A stretch of 64,000 nt of DNA from Augochlora pura (lineage: Eukaryota; Arthropoda; Insecta; Hymenoptera; Halictidae): assembly GCF_028453695.1 (NCBI RefSeq), contig NC_135775.1:4898001-4962000 (forward strand). The letters run 5' to 3'. The position numbers were made by a program, and so were the translations under genes. Position 1 is the first letter of the stretch. Each line of letters opens with the position of its first letter. The notes below the pieces were generated by a model. That model worked only from the letters and a program-made list of their open reading frames with translations. It did no database searches and had not been told where the DNA came from. This document shows positions 47,223 to 61,438 of the stretch, piece by piece.

Positions 47223-50200
47223 GATGTTTTCGATGTATTTACATTTTTCAAATATTTTTGATTTCGATATATTTGATTCATACTTTTTTTTAAATATATA
47301 CTAAAAATAAAATATTAGAATATATTCTATATAAAATATATATGAAAATCTTCCACGATTTTTCCTGGTATGACGTAAGTACTCCGTCTTACCAGGTTAA
47401 GGGAGTATTTCTTAGCTGCATTGACTCGAAATTGTTTGCCACGTTGTATTTAGTAGAACTTACGATGTAATAATTAGTGTTGGGCGGCTTTGATCTTCTA
47501 CCCTGATACGTACGTAATCTTCAGCATTCTAAATGCCCGACGCTTCCCCTTTTGATTCAAAAGACCGCTGATGGAGTCAAAGTGCGCTTGACATTAAAAT
47601 TATATCGTCGCCGTACTTGCGACGTTTTTAAAATAACCGAGCCACCTCAAATTAATGCGGGACCAAGAACGAACGAACATTTTATACAAAATGTAACAAC
47701 TCGTGTTACACACCGTGTGTGTTAAGCGTGACGAAGGAAAAGTCGTCGAATCTTCGTTCTTCCGAGAAACGGGGAAGACAACTACGCGTTAACAAGAGCG
47801 AGTCTCCACGAGAAGGTTCAACCGGATTCGATTTTCCCTCCTATCTCGCCACGGTTCCGCGACTAGTTAGCATAATTCTGTTTATGAAACTCCGCGAACT
47901 CCCCCGACTTTTTCTCTCCGTTCCCCTTCTATGCCCACCACCACCCTTTCATCGTTCCTCGGCGTTTCTTCTTTTTTTTCTCTCTGCCGCGATTCTCGCG
48001 CGAGTTTGTTGCTCGGATGAAACGGCCCGCGCGACCGGCCGGACCCGCACAAAAGACGAGGCGGGGTGGAGGAAACGGTTTTAATGGTCGGTTCGATGGG
48101 CGAACAGCGCGACCGACACCGACTACTATTCCCATTCCGCAATCACCGCCAATGAGCTGTAATTATCGGTGTAATCGAATTCTATTCGGAGCCAGCCTCG
48201 GGCATTAATTCAACCGGTAACTCGCCAAAGAACTACTCCCGTCAAATTTCCATTTGTCGCGTTGCTGCGGTCGCGGCAAATACGCGCGCGACTAATGGGA
48301 ATTTACGAAGGCTTCTGGCCACGGTAATTGCTGTTAACCGACCGCCCCTCGCGCCCCGCCTCGATCGAATCAATCTGACAGTTTATTAAAGATACTCCGG
48401 GATTTTTCGACGCGATCGCTAATTTTCCTCGGAAGCGGCGAGACCCGTTGGATATTGCAGAAGACGTTCGATCTATTACGTGTCGTCTGTTTTGAATAGT
48501 TCATTGTAAATTTAGTGGTTCGTTATAACTGTGATTATCTATTGGCTCGCTTGGCTCAATTTATCTACTGGCTCGTTCTGGAACTTCATGGGAATTAATA
48601 AGTAAAAAAATTTGGCTTTTATTCATATATTTGACATGTCATTTTGTCTTAGCAGAGTGTCAAAGCACCGACGACATCTTAGTACGAAGAGTGTCGACTG
48701 AATCAAAGGAGTTACGAGTTACCATTTCTAAGTCTATCGGTACCCTAGCAAATTAACAACTGGACGTCGATCGAGGCATCCGAAGCCAACCCTTCTCTAT
48801 CAAACTCTCGCGGTATCCTCTAGCCAATATTACAGAAAAATGGTTGCATCCTGAAGGCGACAGGCGTGGGTCACCGGCGTCAAAGTAATACCGAAGCGTA
48901 TAAAGTTCGAGCGGAATCGGCGCGCAGGTGATTCCAGCGGAATTCCCATGGAACCGGTTAGCGGGTCGCGCCGCGCCGGACCAATACTCTCCGGCGGTCG
49001 GTGTCGGCGGCGGCACCACACCGGTAGCAGTCGATAACCGAAGGAATTCGAGGCTGCCGGAAGACGGCCGGGGTCGCGATGCGCCGACAGACGTCCGCCG
49101 GCAGCCATGAATCCAGCGCGGTCCGCAGCGAACAGAGGCGAAATTGCCGGCGATACGCCAATAATTCGCGAAATGCAATTGCGCGGCGGCCGATATGCAG
49201 CCGGCGAGCAGCCGCTCCTTGTCCGCAGGACGGACTCTGCGGTCCGGGAAGATCCGTCCCGGCTCTCCTCTCGGCGGCGCCGCGCGTCGTTCCCCCGAGT
49301 GCGGTTCGCATACTCGACATAACATAACTGGCGTAACGTCGCCGCATTAGACCGTGCGCCGCCGTCCGCGGCCGTGTACGAGCCAAGCTTGCCCAGAGAA
49401 CGCTCGCATGCGCGCCGACTAATCGAAGGCTACGCGCTTCGGCCTACATTAACGCGCGAGGATCCTCGCGCTCTGTGTATTAGTCGGCTGCACCGCTGCG
49501 CTGCACGCCGCGCCGACGCGTCGGATATGCACGCGAGCGGATTGCGTCGGGTCGCAGGTGCAACGCTTACTCGATCGCCGCACCGCGTCGTGTGCGAGCT
49601 GCTACGGACTATGCTAAGGCTTTCTGATCGCTTCGCTGTCGCTTAACGTTGACGTTTCTCCGATAGGAAACTCAAGAGTAAACGGCAATCCAACCCTTAA
49701 GGGTTCGAAGTCGAGAAGTCGCGCGCTTTCTGTTCACAGCAACGACAGAGCTTGAAACCTGCAATAATATTGCATAACTGCAATAATCTTGCCCATAATT
49801 TATGAAATTATTTAAAATTACATAATATTCATTTTTGGTCTAATTACAATATTTTATGAAAAAGAATAATATAATGGAGATAACAAAAGTGTATATCCTT
49901 CTTAACCAGTTAGCAGTGTTGTCATTTTTCATGACGAGTATACTCGTAAAACGCAGCTAATTGGTTAAAAGAACGTCAGCGCTCCTCTTAGCAGAGATCA
50001 GCCACCGAAAAGGCCACTAATAGGTCAGCAGTGAGCAAATTGTTCAGCACCGTATCGTTTCGGAATAGTTTGCTGGCTAACAATCACCGCGGTCGGTCCA
50101 CACGTATCACGGAATCGCGAGCATGCTCGTATATAATTTCATAAACACCGCGCGCGCCGCTCGCAGTGCCCGCTATATCGTGGGGCCAACCGGCGCGTGT

Positions 50201-50811
50201 ACAAAAACGCGTCGATAGATCGATTCTCCATGTAGATAGGCCAGTAGCGAAATTTCCAATCCAAACGCAAGGTTAAACGTGTCCGTAGTCCGGCATCGAT
50301 CCTGCTCGGCCACCGGTGAACGCCGCGTATGAATATGGATCAGCTGATCGAGGCGCACGTATCCGCGCGGTTGTATCTTCGCGCGGCTGGCATTTGTCGC
50401 TGCGCTGCCGGGCTTGGCCGTCCCCGGGCTAGGTACACGGTGTTAATTAATTCGCGTACGTAACCGAGGCGCGGGATCACGCAAACGGAATCGTTTTACC
50501 CCGCGGGTCAGGGGGGTGCCCCCCCCTCCCCCCGACCGGCCGCCCGCCGGGATTTCGCCGGACGATAATGCACCGGGAGCGACGAGAGGGTACTTCACTT
50601 TCGGATTACCGGGGCGAGGGAACGCGAATCCATTCCGGAAGGATAAGCGTAACAGGGGTATCCGTTACCGTTGCGGCGACACGTCGTATTCCGCCGTGAT
50701 TTCCGCGAAGCCGGCTCGTAACCAGCGAGCCTCGTTTCCCCCGGCTTCTTATTTTGATGCCTGGATCCTCGTATCTGGGTCGCGGCGCGACTTTCTCGCC
50801 GGAAGAAGAAC

Positions 50812-50847
50812 CTGGCTAGGTAGCCGACTAGGTAGCTGGCTAGGTAC
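50812..50847. repeat. Three-copy 12-bp minisatellite
   Basis: CTGGCTAGGTAG, CCGACTAGGTAG and CTGGCTAGGTAC lie in tandem. Confidence 0.75.
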
Positions 50848-51078
50848 CAGCTCTAGCTCCCCGCACCTCTCCGTCCCTCTCCTTCTCGCGTGCCGCGGCT
50901 CTCGACGGTTTTTTCCGCGGGTTGTCTCGACGATTTTCTTTTCCCAATTACCAGCCGTGAAAGCCTGGCACAAAGAGCCGACGGGTTGAACGACCGTCCG
51001 CGACGCGCGAATCCGCCCGGGTACAACGCGAATGAAAACGTAACGAGACACGAGCACAGCCTGAATGAGACTAACGGG

Positions 51079-51100
51079 GCCGCGCGCGCGCGCGCGCGCG
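51079..51100. repeat. (GC)n microsatellite
   Basis: Pure alternating CG for 22 bp; sequence of this kind can adopt Z-DNA. Confidence 0.95.
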
Positions 51101-52432
51101 AGGATCGCAGGTGCGCGGGCTAAACGAGACCCGGAGACGAGAAGCGGGCGAGTCGGTGCCGTGGCTGTGTTTCGTCTCCGACGAGAAAGGATGCTGGATA
51201 ACCAAGCGGAGACGAGCGTCAGAGCGTTCACGAGCGAGCAGCCTCTCTCGCGTGCGCCGCTGCCCCTCGCTAACCAGCGGCGGTGACGGAGGCAAAATCG
51301 AAAGGCTAGAGAGGGTCTACGCGCGCTGTGGGGCTCGGAGCCGCCTACGCTGGGGTTGCTTCTGCGGCATTCAACGGGCGATGCATGCGCGGAGACAATG
51401 ACTATGACGTAATTATAGGCAGTTAGGGTAATATTCCCTGCTGCGAGGCTGCGATGGAATGGGATTAGAATGACGGCGGAGGTTGCTGCTCTCCGCCCCA
51501 GGGGTTTTCAGAGGCCTTCTTATCCGACGAGCTAAACCCTTTTAAAGAACTTAGCGCCTCGACGAGGAAACTATAGCGAACGATCGGGGGATCGTCGAGC
51601 AATTTGTCGTTGGTTTAATCGACTTGCTACAGGAATAGTCTGGTGTGTGCATAGTGATAGCCGGTTCGATCGATGATGAAACGCGGTTGAGAAGCACTGA
51701 CCGCTTCCGCGGCTCGCGTTCGCAGATATATCACAGCGGGAACGGAATTATGTCTACGCGCGGAACCACCATGGAGGAGCATCCGAGTGGCGGAGCTAGG
51801 CTACGGTTACAGAGGGCGAGAGACAGAGCCGGGAATGCACGGTGCACCGAGGCTCGAGCAGCTGGGTATAAGGTGCGTCATTCCGGGAACAGGATCCGGT
51901 GCCGTGGTACACCGTCATAGGTGGCCCGCAAAACCAGCTTTGCGCGAATTAGGCTGGCGCTGTTGTAATTGAATCGAACCGCATCGCTTCCAGCGTGAGC
52001 CGGCTCCCTGGCTTGGCTGACTGGCCCGCCGACTCCGGCCGGCTGGCTTTCGCCGGCCCTGTCCCCTTGATTCACGGGAAACTGTCGGAGAGACCCGTCT
52101 CCTGATTCCCCGGATGCCATCCGGCGGCGCGTCCCGCGAACTTGCGAATTCGCGTTGAACGGCCCTCTTCCCGGGAACTGTGCGCCGCTTTCACGACGAA
52201 TCAACGTCCCGCGAATGCTAACTTGGCCGATCCCGGAGTTGCTTCGTTTGCCGCCGGGAGGAGCGCTTTGGGGATCGATCGTGACAGAAACGGCAGAAGA
52301 GATTATGCATTCGGTTGCAGCGAACGTTCCGTTTCACGATGAAGATGGAAATTAATAATAAGTCTGTTCGAACCTATGCGAGACACCTACAATTGGAGCT
52401 AAACGATGAAACTGCTTAAACCAATCCCTCAC

Positions 52433-52544
52433 ACTTTTTCAAATTCTGAGTCATTATTGGTTGAGTAAAAGATGCAAGAGATTAATCGAAGACGTCTTTC
52501 GTCTGTCACGTAACTCAGCCAATAATGATTCAAAATATAAAAGT
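52433..52544. repeat. Imperfect inverted repeat, arms about 32-34 bp, 46-bp loop
   Basis: The arm 52433-52466 is nearly the reverse complement of 52513-52544. The core CCAATAATGA is perfect, and ACTCA and TCA blocks flank it, with about six differences over the arms. The RNA could form a long hairpin on either strand. It may be a small hairpin RNA precursor or the remains of a MITE-like element; no terminal duplication is obvious. Confidence 0.6.
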
Positions 52545-53469
52545 AGGTTAATAAAAATGGTTTAGATAGAAACTGTTTGGTTTGTAGCTAGAGTTTCATT
52601 CGTTTAGCTTCTAATAGCAATCCACTCGCAATTACTTCACAAAATTATCCGACAGTTAATAGAAAACCCAATGTGCTAAAAAAAATTCGAGGACTGTTCG
52701 TAAACGAGAGCTAAATGAAAATTGATTATGCTTCTGAGTCGACGACAGTTATGTGATTTTCATCGAAAGAATTCAGTTGGTCGAAAGGTCTGGCGAGCGA
52801 CTGTGGCCCGGGCGGCGAAGCCGGGGTCAAGAGACGGCAACGAGCGATTTAAACTTGGCGGAAGAAAGGCCGAAAGGAACGGTCTCGGAGCCGTCGGAAG
52901 CGATTATATTCGCGGCAGCTAGCGCCTAAAGACTGACAAGCCATTCAAGGATCGGAACTTCCAGCGTCAGCCGTCTGAATCGGCGTCAGCCCCACGTACA
53001 CGGAGAGAAATCTGGCGGGTGTCTCCGACGTCTGGGAAGTCTAGCCCAGGCGCGCAGCTCGCACAGCCATCCTCGATAGCGACACTCTCTCGTCGCGTTG
53101 AATGCTGCCTCTCTCCTGACGGCCTGTCATCACCAATTATAACCCATTCAGGACTGCCACGGGTTAAATTACCCATAGACTGCCGTTTCCCCCCCTCGGT
53201 ATCTGCTCTGCTACGTATACAGAAACAACGAGCATGATTCACTGCTCCGTACCATCGCGGCGCGGCGGCGCGGCCGGCCGGTGCTGCGTTCGTCCCTCCC
53301 CCCCTTGGACGCGGCCAGGGAACCCTCCCCGGTCCGAAATTATCCGGCGATGGACACGCGAGGTGCAACTGCACGTATGCGCTTCCGGTGCGACTGTCCG
53401 CGGTGTCTAATGGCCCCCGGAGAACGGGACACAATGGGCCCTTGATTACGCGCGGCGGGGGCACGCGAG

Positions 53470-53496
53470 CTCTCTCTTTCTCTCTCTCTCTCTCTC
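53470..53496. repeat. (CT)n microsatellite
   Basis: CT array of 27 bp with one TTT break. Confidence 0.9.
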
Positions 53497-54285
53497 GCCG
53501 CTCCAAACAAACCCCGCGTAAGTGAAAAAGCCTTCGAATCCCCGTGGAACAGCGAGCGAAAACCGAGTGGAAGGCGGACGCGGCAGAGGTGGGCCGAGAA
53601 CGGCCGCGGGTGGAGCGCGCGGTGTGTTTGAAGTGTGATCGAAACCGGGCGAGAACTAATTCCCGGGTAAATATGAGAAAAAAGGTCGGCCGGCTTTGAG
53701 GGCGACGAGAGGACGTTTTTGTCTTCCCTTAATTACCATTCGTCGTCCGTAGGGCCGGGGCTCCCTCTCTCCGTCACTCCGGTCGGTTCGAGAGCGACGT
53801 CTCACCGGTAGAGGATCCTCGCGAAGTCAGTCCGCCGCGAGTATACCGTTCCTATTCCCTCTCCCTCTCTCGAGACTCTCCTCGGTCGACTCTATTTCGG
53901 ATTTTAATTTCGCGCTCTCGCGGCCGGCTGTTCAACGCCCTCCGTTGCTCGAGTGGCCGGTTCGTTTTTGCGATCGGCAGAAAATTATCCCCACTTGGCC
54001 CCCCCGACAGCTAATTAGCAGGAGAAAAATGTCGCGACCCGGGCGCAAGCACTCGCGACAGATTTAATTCCCTGCTACGTAGCATCAACGACGATCCTCG
54101 GCGATGCTCCGTACCCGGCCGTTTCTTGCAGCGTTCCTCGGTAATATCCGTAAGTGCATCCCGCGATTTTCTTGCACGTGCACTTCCTACCAATGTCTCC
54201 GGTCCCTGCGCCGGGGTATCTCTCGCGAGCGCGGAACGAGAGGGAAAGGAGTGTGGGTGTAGACGAGACGGGAAGAGGAGAGGCG

Positions 54286-54335
54286 GAGAGAGAGAGAGTG
54301 TGAGAGAGGGAGAGAGAGAGAGAGAAAGAGAGAGA
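54286..54335. repeat. (GA)n microsatellite
   Basis: GA array with TGTG and GGG breaks. Confidence 0.9.
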
Positions 54336-57300
54336 CACCCGGGGCGCAGCGTTAACAAGCAATGACTGCAACGACGCCATCGTCGACAACCGGGACAGAC
54401 CGCGCCGACGACGAAGACGAGTGCACGGGCCGACCGAGTGCACCGACTCAACCCAGACGTCCGCCACTCTACATAATTGCTAGCTATTGTACGCTCTGTG
54501 TGTGCCCGCGCCGCTCCGGCCGCCCCCGCTGCGCGCTCTCTCTCTCGTCCCACAGCCCCGGGGATTCCCCGAGGCAAATAGATTTTTTTACCGCAGCTCC
54601 CGACACCGCAGAGACCACGACGTCCTGGTGACCTCGGCGTCCTTCGCGTCTCCCGGAGAAGGAAAAAAAAACTGTACCACGGCGGTGCCGCGAACAGATG
54701 GTCCCCGCTGCAAGGAAGCCCACATTCCGCGAGATGAACCGCCGCCGACGACTACTTTGATCCCACGGCGCGAGAAATTAATTAACGGGGTCCTTTGGCT
54801 TCTCTTAATTCCAAGTGTACCCCCTCTCCTTAGTTTTACTTCTTCTCTTCGGATTAACGCCCTTTTCAGCGGTGGGTCGTTGTCGGATTATATTTCTTTT
54901 GGACCCGCGTTTCTATTTCCTGCTCTCTCTCTCTCTCCCTCTCTCTCCGTTTGCTGCCTGTTGGCTCAGCTGAATGTGATTTAATTTATTACTCGGGACT
55001 TTTAATCAGGCTTTTGAGCTTCCGCGCGGACCATCCGCGCTTGTTGCCGGAAACAAGCGCTGTATTAGCTCAAGATATTTCAGTGGATTAGCTCTGCGCG
55101 TCTGGCCGATTTTTTTAGATATTTAATTGTAATTCTGTTATGCAATGATAAATTGAAATAGAAATTATATCGTTGTGGAATTTTATAAAATTTAATATGT
55201 AAAAGATTTTGCATATTTAATAAGATTCTTTTAAGTGATAATAATTTAGTTAAACGATTAAACAGATAAGAGAAACGAATCATGAAATCATTATAAATTA
55301 ATTCAACTTTAAATTGTGAGAAAAAATGCTACTTACGCCACCCTCGACGATTATTTAACCCTAAATAAAATATTGCGATTTCAAGTAAATGCTACACCGA
55401 TTCCAGAACGTGTAAACTGTAAGCAATGGCGTTCGACGAGTCCCGTGGATGTTTCGAGGTGACGGGATTAGTGGGCTCCCGAGGAGTTGCACAACCGAAT
55501 AAACAGCAGTTTCAATGCATCTCGTTACGCGGCGAAAGAAGTTTCCACGGAATGGTCAATGACTGCTCGACGCGCCCGGTAATCGGATTTCCGCGGAACG
55601 AACGCCGGGAGCGGGAAACGCGGGAAACGGTGGATGGAAAGGGAGATTCGGTAACCGCTTGTTTACCGTACAAAACAACGGGAGGTTTGTTTGTCAACCA
55701 TCGTGTGGAATCCGAAACTGTGACGACTCTGTGGGTCGCGAGGGGCTGAAAGGGGGGTGGGGAAGGGGTAGGTCGGTCCGTGTGCGAGGCGACGCAAGAA
55801 GACGAGGCACCGGGGGCCACTGGATAGAAGAGCCGCGCGTTCCATCTCGTCGAGAGGGACGGGGATAGGCGCGGAGACGGAGAGAGGCGGAGACAGAGAA
55901 AGGGACGCGGAGGGAAGTGCTCATGCAATGCAGATCGTTAAAGCATCCCCGTTGCGCCGGTGACCCGAATGTGGCTTACGGAGACAAAGTGCGGGCCAGA
56001 AAGGTGCAGGGGAAATACAGGGGAGGAGGGACGGGGAAAAAGGAAGAGGAAACGGACCGACGATGGCGGCTAGGCGATCCGGACCCGCGTTCGCTTCCTC
56101 CCCTGCTGGCAATTCCTTGTTTCCCGTTTACATCGTCTGGAATCTGTGCCGCGGCAAGTGGAACGTAAGTAATGCTATCCACCGCGCAACTGGAAAATAT
56201 CGTCGAACGGAGCATTTCCCGAGAGTCGTCCTACAGTTTTTGCCCTGGTTTCGTTATGTTTTCTTCCGGCACGGCCGGCCATACCTCCCGAGTATCTGGC
56301 GTTTATCGTTATTGCCCGGCAAATTCGAATCTTCCGATTAACGAGTAGCTACGATGATACGACTGTCACCGGCTCCCCAACTGTTCCGGAACGGAAACTC
56401 GAGTTTCGCTTTGCCGGCCGACTGGAAACGCCTCTTTGTACCATCAGACGAATCTATGCATTTTAATGAACGTTATTATGAAAGGGATTATCATTATAGG
56501 TGTTTAAGAAAATTTAAGTCTCTTTTTACCATTCAACTTTGTCCTCTAGGCATGTAATTTATCTCTGAAAATAACAGAGATATTTCAGGTAATAATGTTA
56601 GGTGACATGAGGTAGATATGAGGGAGTTGCCTCTGTTGATAAGTTACATCATAGATGAGCACACTGTTGCACATCTATTGCACATGGTCCGAATATTAAT
56701 CATCGACTGTAGACGTTATAACTTTAGATTTAACCCTTTGACAGACTTTGTCATTTATCCATGTGTCGCTGTTAGAATTATATAAAATTTAATTCTTAAA
56801 CATTGATTCCTACTCTGCTCCAATATAGTTTATAAATTTTATTAACACTCACAAGAAGTAAGTATATAGAAAAAATAATTTATGTCATAAAACTGCGCTT
56901 CGCGATTTTAATTTCATCGAATAAAACGCTTTAGCTCTATTAAATTTCAAAGGTTTCTTGGCCTAGTAGTCCCTAATGAATTTGTCTTCGACGTTCGATA
57001 ACTCATCCAATATATTTTAATTCATGACAAACATCTATATGAGCCAACAATCCATCCCCTAATAATATCTGATATAATCACTCGAAAATAGAAGGCGTCG
57101 ATTCACCGCAAGAACGAACCCTCGTCGCAAGAACTGGAAAGTCGAGACTCCCGTGTCCCCGCATTTCAGCGGATCGGAATTTGCCACATCGAACGTATTG
57201 GCGCAAAAATTACGCGGAAGAACGGCGGCTGCGGGCGTCTCTCGTAGAGAAAGAGAGAGAGAGAGAGAGGAGGGGTGTCTCCGTGAAAAGGAAGATTGAT

Positions 57301-57644
57301 ATCGCCGTGATCGCGGCACGGATCGGCCGGCACGATCCGCGGCGAATTAAACCGACGTAAAAGAACGAGGAAATGAATTTCTGGTTTCCCGGGAGCTTTC
57401 TCCGGATCCCGTCGAACGCGGTCGAGATTCGAGTGGCTGATCGATCGGCCCTCGAGCGAGACGCGCTCCTGACACAGAGAGGAAGCGACGAGGAAAGAGA
57501 GGGGCGCGCGGGGGGACAGCCGACACTCTATCGGCGGCGGATTCAATTTGGGCCGCGCAAAGTATCGGATCAGCTTTAATGTTCGCCGATATTGAGCCCG
57601 CCGGTGTTTTCAACCGCTCGTTCCCAGACACGTTGTCCGTGACT

Positions 57645-57690
57645 TCCTCTCTCCCTCTCTCTCTCTCTTTCTCTCTCTATCTCTCTCTTT
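57645..57690. repeat. (CT)n microsatellite, interrupted
   Basis: CT array with CCC, TTT and TAT breaks. Confidence 0.9.
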
Positions 57691-60638
57691 TTTCAACGGC
57701 ATTCAGAGCGCCGCCGCGCCGCGGAAATGGAAGCAACGCGAGGGTCGGCTTCGCGTCTAGACGCGGCATCGAAACGCGTCCGAATAGCAATCGTGAATGA
57801 GGGAACGATAGCGAGGCGAAACGGAGAAAAATATAGGTTAGATTAGGCGAACTGGCATCTCTCGCCTGTAGCGTCGGGCGTCGACGGTTAAATAAGGGCT
57901 GCGGGATCTTTGCTCTGCTCCGCCCCTACCGGCGCGGCTCCTTTCGTCTGCAACCGGGCCTCCCGCTCGTTTCTTTCCTGTTTTAGAACTTCCCTTTTCA
58001 AGAGAGACGCGCGCCGATGTGCTTCAAACGCCATCCTTGAAATCGTATTACCGATTTTCCTCCGGCGGCCCCCCTCCCCCCCCTCGTTGGCTTTCTGCTC
58101 TACCCCCGGAGTGATTTTGATCAAACGAGATGAACGATTCAATTCAGTCTGGATTTTTCGAATGAAATCGACCCGGAAAACTCGGTAGCCACCGTTTGAA
58201 ATGTACCGTTTTCCAGCGAAATGTAAGGCGCTCCATTGTCGCGCTGGTATGGGAAACAATTTTCCAAGTTTTACGTTTGAATAAAATTGCTTTCCGCATG
58301 CGAGTAGGTTATTGTTTCGAATAGTAATATGTTCGAAATCGAAAGATGTTAAGAATCTCGTAATAATTAGATACAATGTTATAAAGGTGGAAATATAATA
58401 TTGATATTAAAACCAATTGTTCAAAATCAAAGTACAAGTTCTTGTTACACTTCTACGCATTATTTCTTCTAGTTAAACTGCTTATGCGTGTCAAAAGTAT
58501 TTTTATCTCACGCAAGAAGAATGTTAAAAATAGTTAAAAATGTTGGACTTTAAAGCTTCTTTTGTAGCTCACTTTTTTACTTTAAAGCTTAGACTGTTGT
58601 TAACATGTCACGTAACTTTTAAGTGCAGTTTCTTGCGGCTTTTAATTATATACGAACGGTGATTGTTATGTTACGTTTCATGCTTCTATCGCACACATTT
58701 TTTTTACAAAAAATTACCTCTTCTTTTGAAATATTAACAGACATTTTTAGCTTGATAATATTATAGCTGATATCGTGCAAAACTCGTTACTATACTATAA
58801 ATTTATATCTTGAAACGAAGCAAAGGAGATTCGAACGACAGAAATCTAATTCCATTATTGTGCAGTGGTATAATAAAAATTAACTTCGTTTAGGATTTGA
58901 GTCGCTCATGAGAACCATACATATGTACGAATGAACACAAACCGATCTGACAGAAGTCAACCGCACGTCTCAATATCCCGAACAGATCTAATTGCGAGCT
59001 CGTCTACCCATTAAAACACCCTCTACATTAAAAGCAAGTAGGGGTCTGACGGCACGAGACGCGCCGTACAATTGTCCACGGTATGGTGCTGCAAGCGCCA
59101 AAGAAGCTGAGGGCGTCGGAGCATTACGTCCACTTACAATTTGTCGCAGAGCTCTCGATTGCAATGATCGAGGCCGGGCGGCGACGAAGAGGAAGGGAAC
59201 GGAGGTATCGCGCGTCCCGTTCGCGTGGCCGTTTCAAGCAACGGCATCGAATTATCGCGAATTGGCTGGAACTGTGACGACGACGACGTCGACGAGGACG
59301 GGGACGAGGACGAGGACGGCGCGGCGTCGGGCAGGAAATCGCATCGTGCCGAGGAGAAAGAGGACCGGCAAAGAGGGAACCCGGCTTGATGCGCAGCGAA
59401 AGAGGGAGAGACCGGGGGGAGAGAAGGGAGGAGAGAGAAGGGAGAAGAGGAGCGTGTATCGCGCGGATGGAACGAGGACGAGAGGACGCGGAGATGGGAG
59501 AACACGGCTGTGATTAGCATACAAACTACGCGGCGGCCGTGTTGGTTCTCCGCGTTTGCTCGGGACGCGAACCAGCGCCGCGTTCCGCTCGCGTGTACGT
59601 GCCCGTATACGCGGGTACGGGGTGTCCAAGATCGTGATTAAAGGCGCAGAGGGGATCTCGATCGGGAAACGCGCTGACCGACCGCTTTCGCCGCTAGAAA
59701 AACTGTTACCGCGCTGGAAGGTAATCGAGCCCTACGACTGAAAGACTTCTCGAGATTCTGCGCGAGGCGAAAGTACCTATTATGGAACGCTCTTCGAGAC
59801 TACGAAATCGTCGATTTTATTGCAACCTGCGATACCGTTCGATACTCTTATTTAATAAATTGATGTTTTCAGATAACGTAATGCACTTTGAAATATTTAT
59901 TTAATTTTAAGAATTAGTAAAGTATGAATATGTAAATCGGAATGGTAAGAAAATTGAAGTACAAAATATGGAACAGTATGTTCTTATTAGAAACAACCTT
60001 GTTCCAATGAACATTCTTTCTTACAGCTGATTTTTACGTAGCAATATTGAAGTGAATATAATAAAAAGCAATCTTGGAATAACGATGATTAAATTAATGT
60101 AAAGACTTTATTTAACAAGACACTTAGTACAGTATACGATATATATTCAAATATACGTATATTTGAAGAAGCTGTCAAGATTGAACGTTGTTCCATAGCA
60201 GCTACCCATTTACTTTACACCTCATTGGAAGATTTTCGATCAGGCAACCACCCAGCAGACTAATCTAGACTACTCGCCTTGATTTTTCGAGAGAACGATC
60301 TGCAGCGAAGCGCGGAGCTTGAAGGAACGAGGGGACGCGTCCGAGGCGTTGTAAAGATCTCAGGCGGACTTATTTGTCGCCGGCAAAGATGATTGCTCTC
60401 GAGCACATTATTAACCGCGCGGATACGAGAAACCCATTAGCGTTGATGCGGCCGCAGACGCCCGTTACAGCGAAAGACACGGTTGTTCTCTCGCGTCAAG
60501 AGAGGTTCAAGACGGTCCCGGGGAGCAGGACGACAGGACGCGGCGTTTACCGCCTCGGCGAACGAGCCGTGGAACAGCCGAAGGAATGAGATGCCACCCA
60601 CAAAGTCCGGGAACTCGGAGCGGGTCGTCGCGAGCGCT

Positions 60639-60700
60639 CGAGAGAGAGAGAGAGAGAAAGAGGGTGAGAGAAAGGGAGAGAAAGAGAGAGAGAGAGAGAG
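60639..60700. repeat. (GA)n microsatellite, interrupted
   Basis: About 62 bp of GA with AAAG and GGTG breaks. Confidence 0.9.
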
Positions 60701-61438
60701 CCGCTCGCACGCCCGTGGGCCACGATAATGGGCTATTACGATAAACTGAAAAAACCGGCGAGCTACAGAGAGACGCTGTTGTACAAACAGCCTCGGACCA
60801 CGGTTCCCGTCCAAACAAATTATTCGTCGATCGTGCGACCGAGAGAGAGAGGGAGAGAGAGAGCTGGTCGATGGGAGGCGGCGCGGGCAGGTTGTGGCGT
60901 TTCACGTGCAGGAATGTTCCGCGAGCGATGTTGCTCTCGCGGACGAGCGAAGCCGGGTGGAGAGGCGGCGAGAAGAGGAAAGAGTCTCGCGAGGCGTCGG
61001 TACAAGAGCCACACGCTTGAGATGTTACCGAGGACGAGCGATAATGACCGGCCATTACGATAACCAGGCGAAAAGAGGGCCACGGGCGGGACAGGCCGGA
61101 CATTGTCGCGGACCCGCGAAGACTCTCGAGTGCTTCCCCGGCTAAAGATACCGCAAGGCTGGCTCGTTGATTTTGAATGCGGCCCTCTGTGCGATCCAAA
61201 ATCGTCTTGGCCCGCTGCCGATCCCTCTCCGTTACGGGGCGAGGGTTCATCGATCGTGCGGCATCATCGGCATCGGCGTCGCAACCTTTTGCCAACGCCG
61301 CGCCGGATTACTCGCGGTTGTCTGAGCCAGAGCCGGCCCCCGGAAACAAATATTGCCGGCGAATAATCGAAGAACCGTATAGTATTTCTTCTGTAACGTC
61401 CTTTGACTCGGGAAAACGCGAGACGCTTGGATACGCGG

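Larger units (their letters stand above)
43051..52380 (-). other. Right-hand intron, middle third
   Basis: No exon with paired splice sites was found. A plus-strand ORF of 193 codons at 43055-43636 and one of 245 codons at 44450-45187 match nothing I know. AT-rich islands lie near 43.85-44.10, 45.85-46.20, 47.08-47.48 and 49.75-49.90 kb. The stretch about 48.9-49.6 kb is very CpG-rich and could be regulatory, but no initiator or paired promoter element is convincing. Confidence 0.5.

Noticed and set aside
49680..49725. GGTTCGAAG resembling a tRNA B box
   Set aside because: No matching A box or cloverleaf can be drawn from the surrounding bases.
60507..61295. Minus-strand open frame of 262 codons
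   Set aside because: Largely LSLSL runs from translated GA/CT microsatellites.
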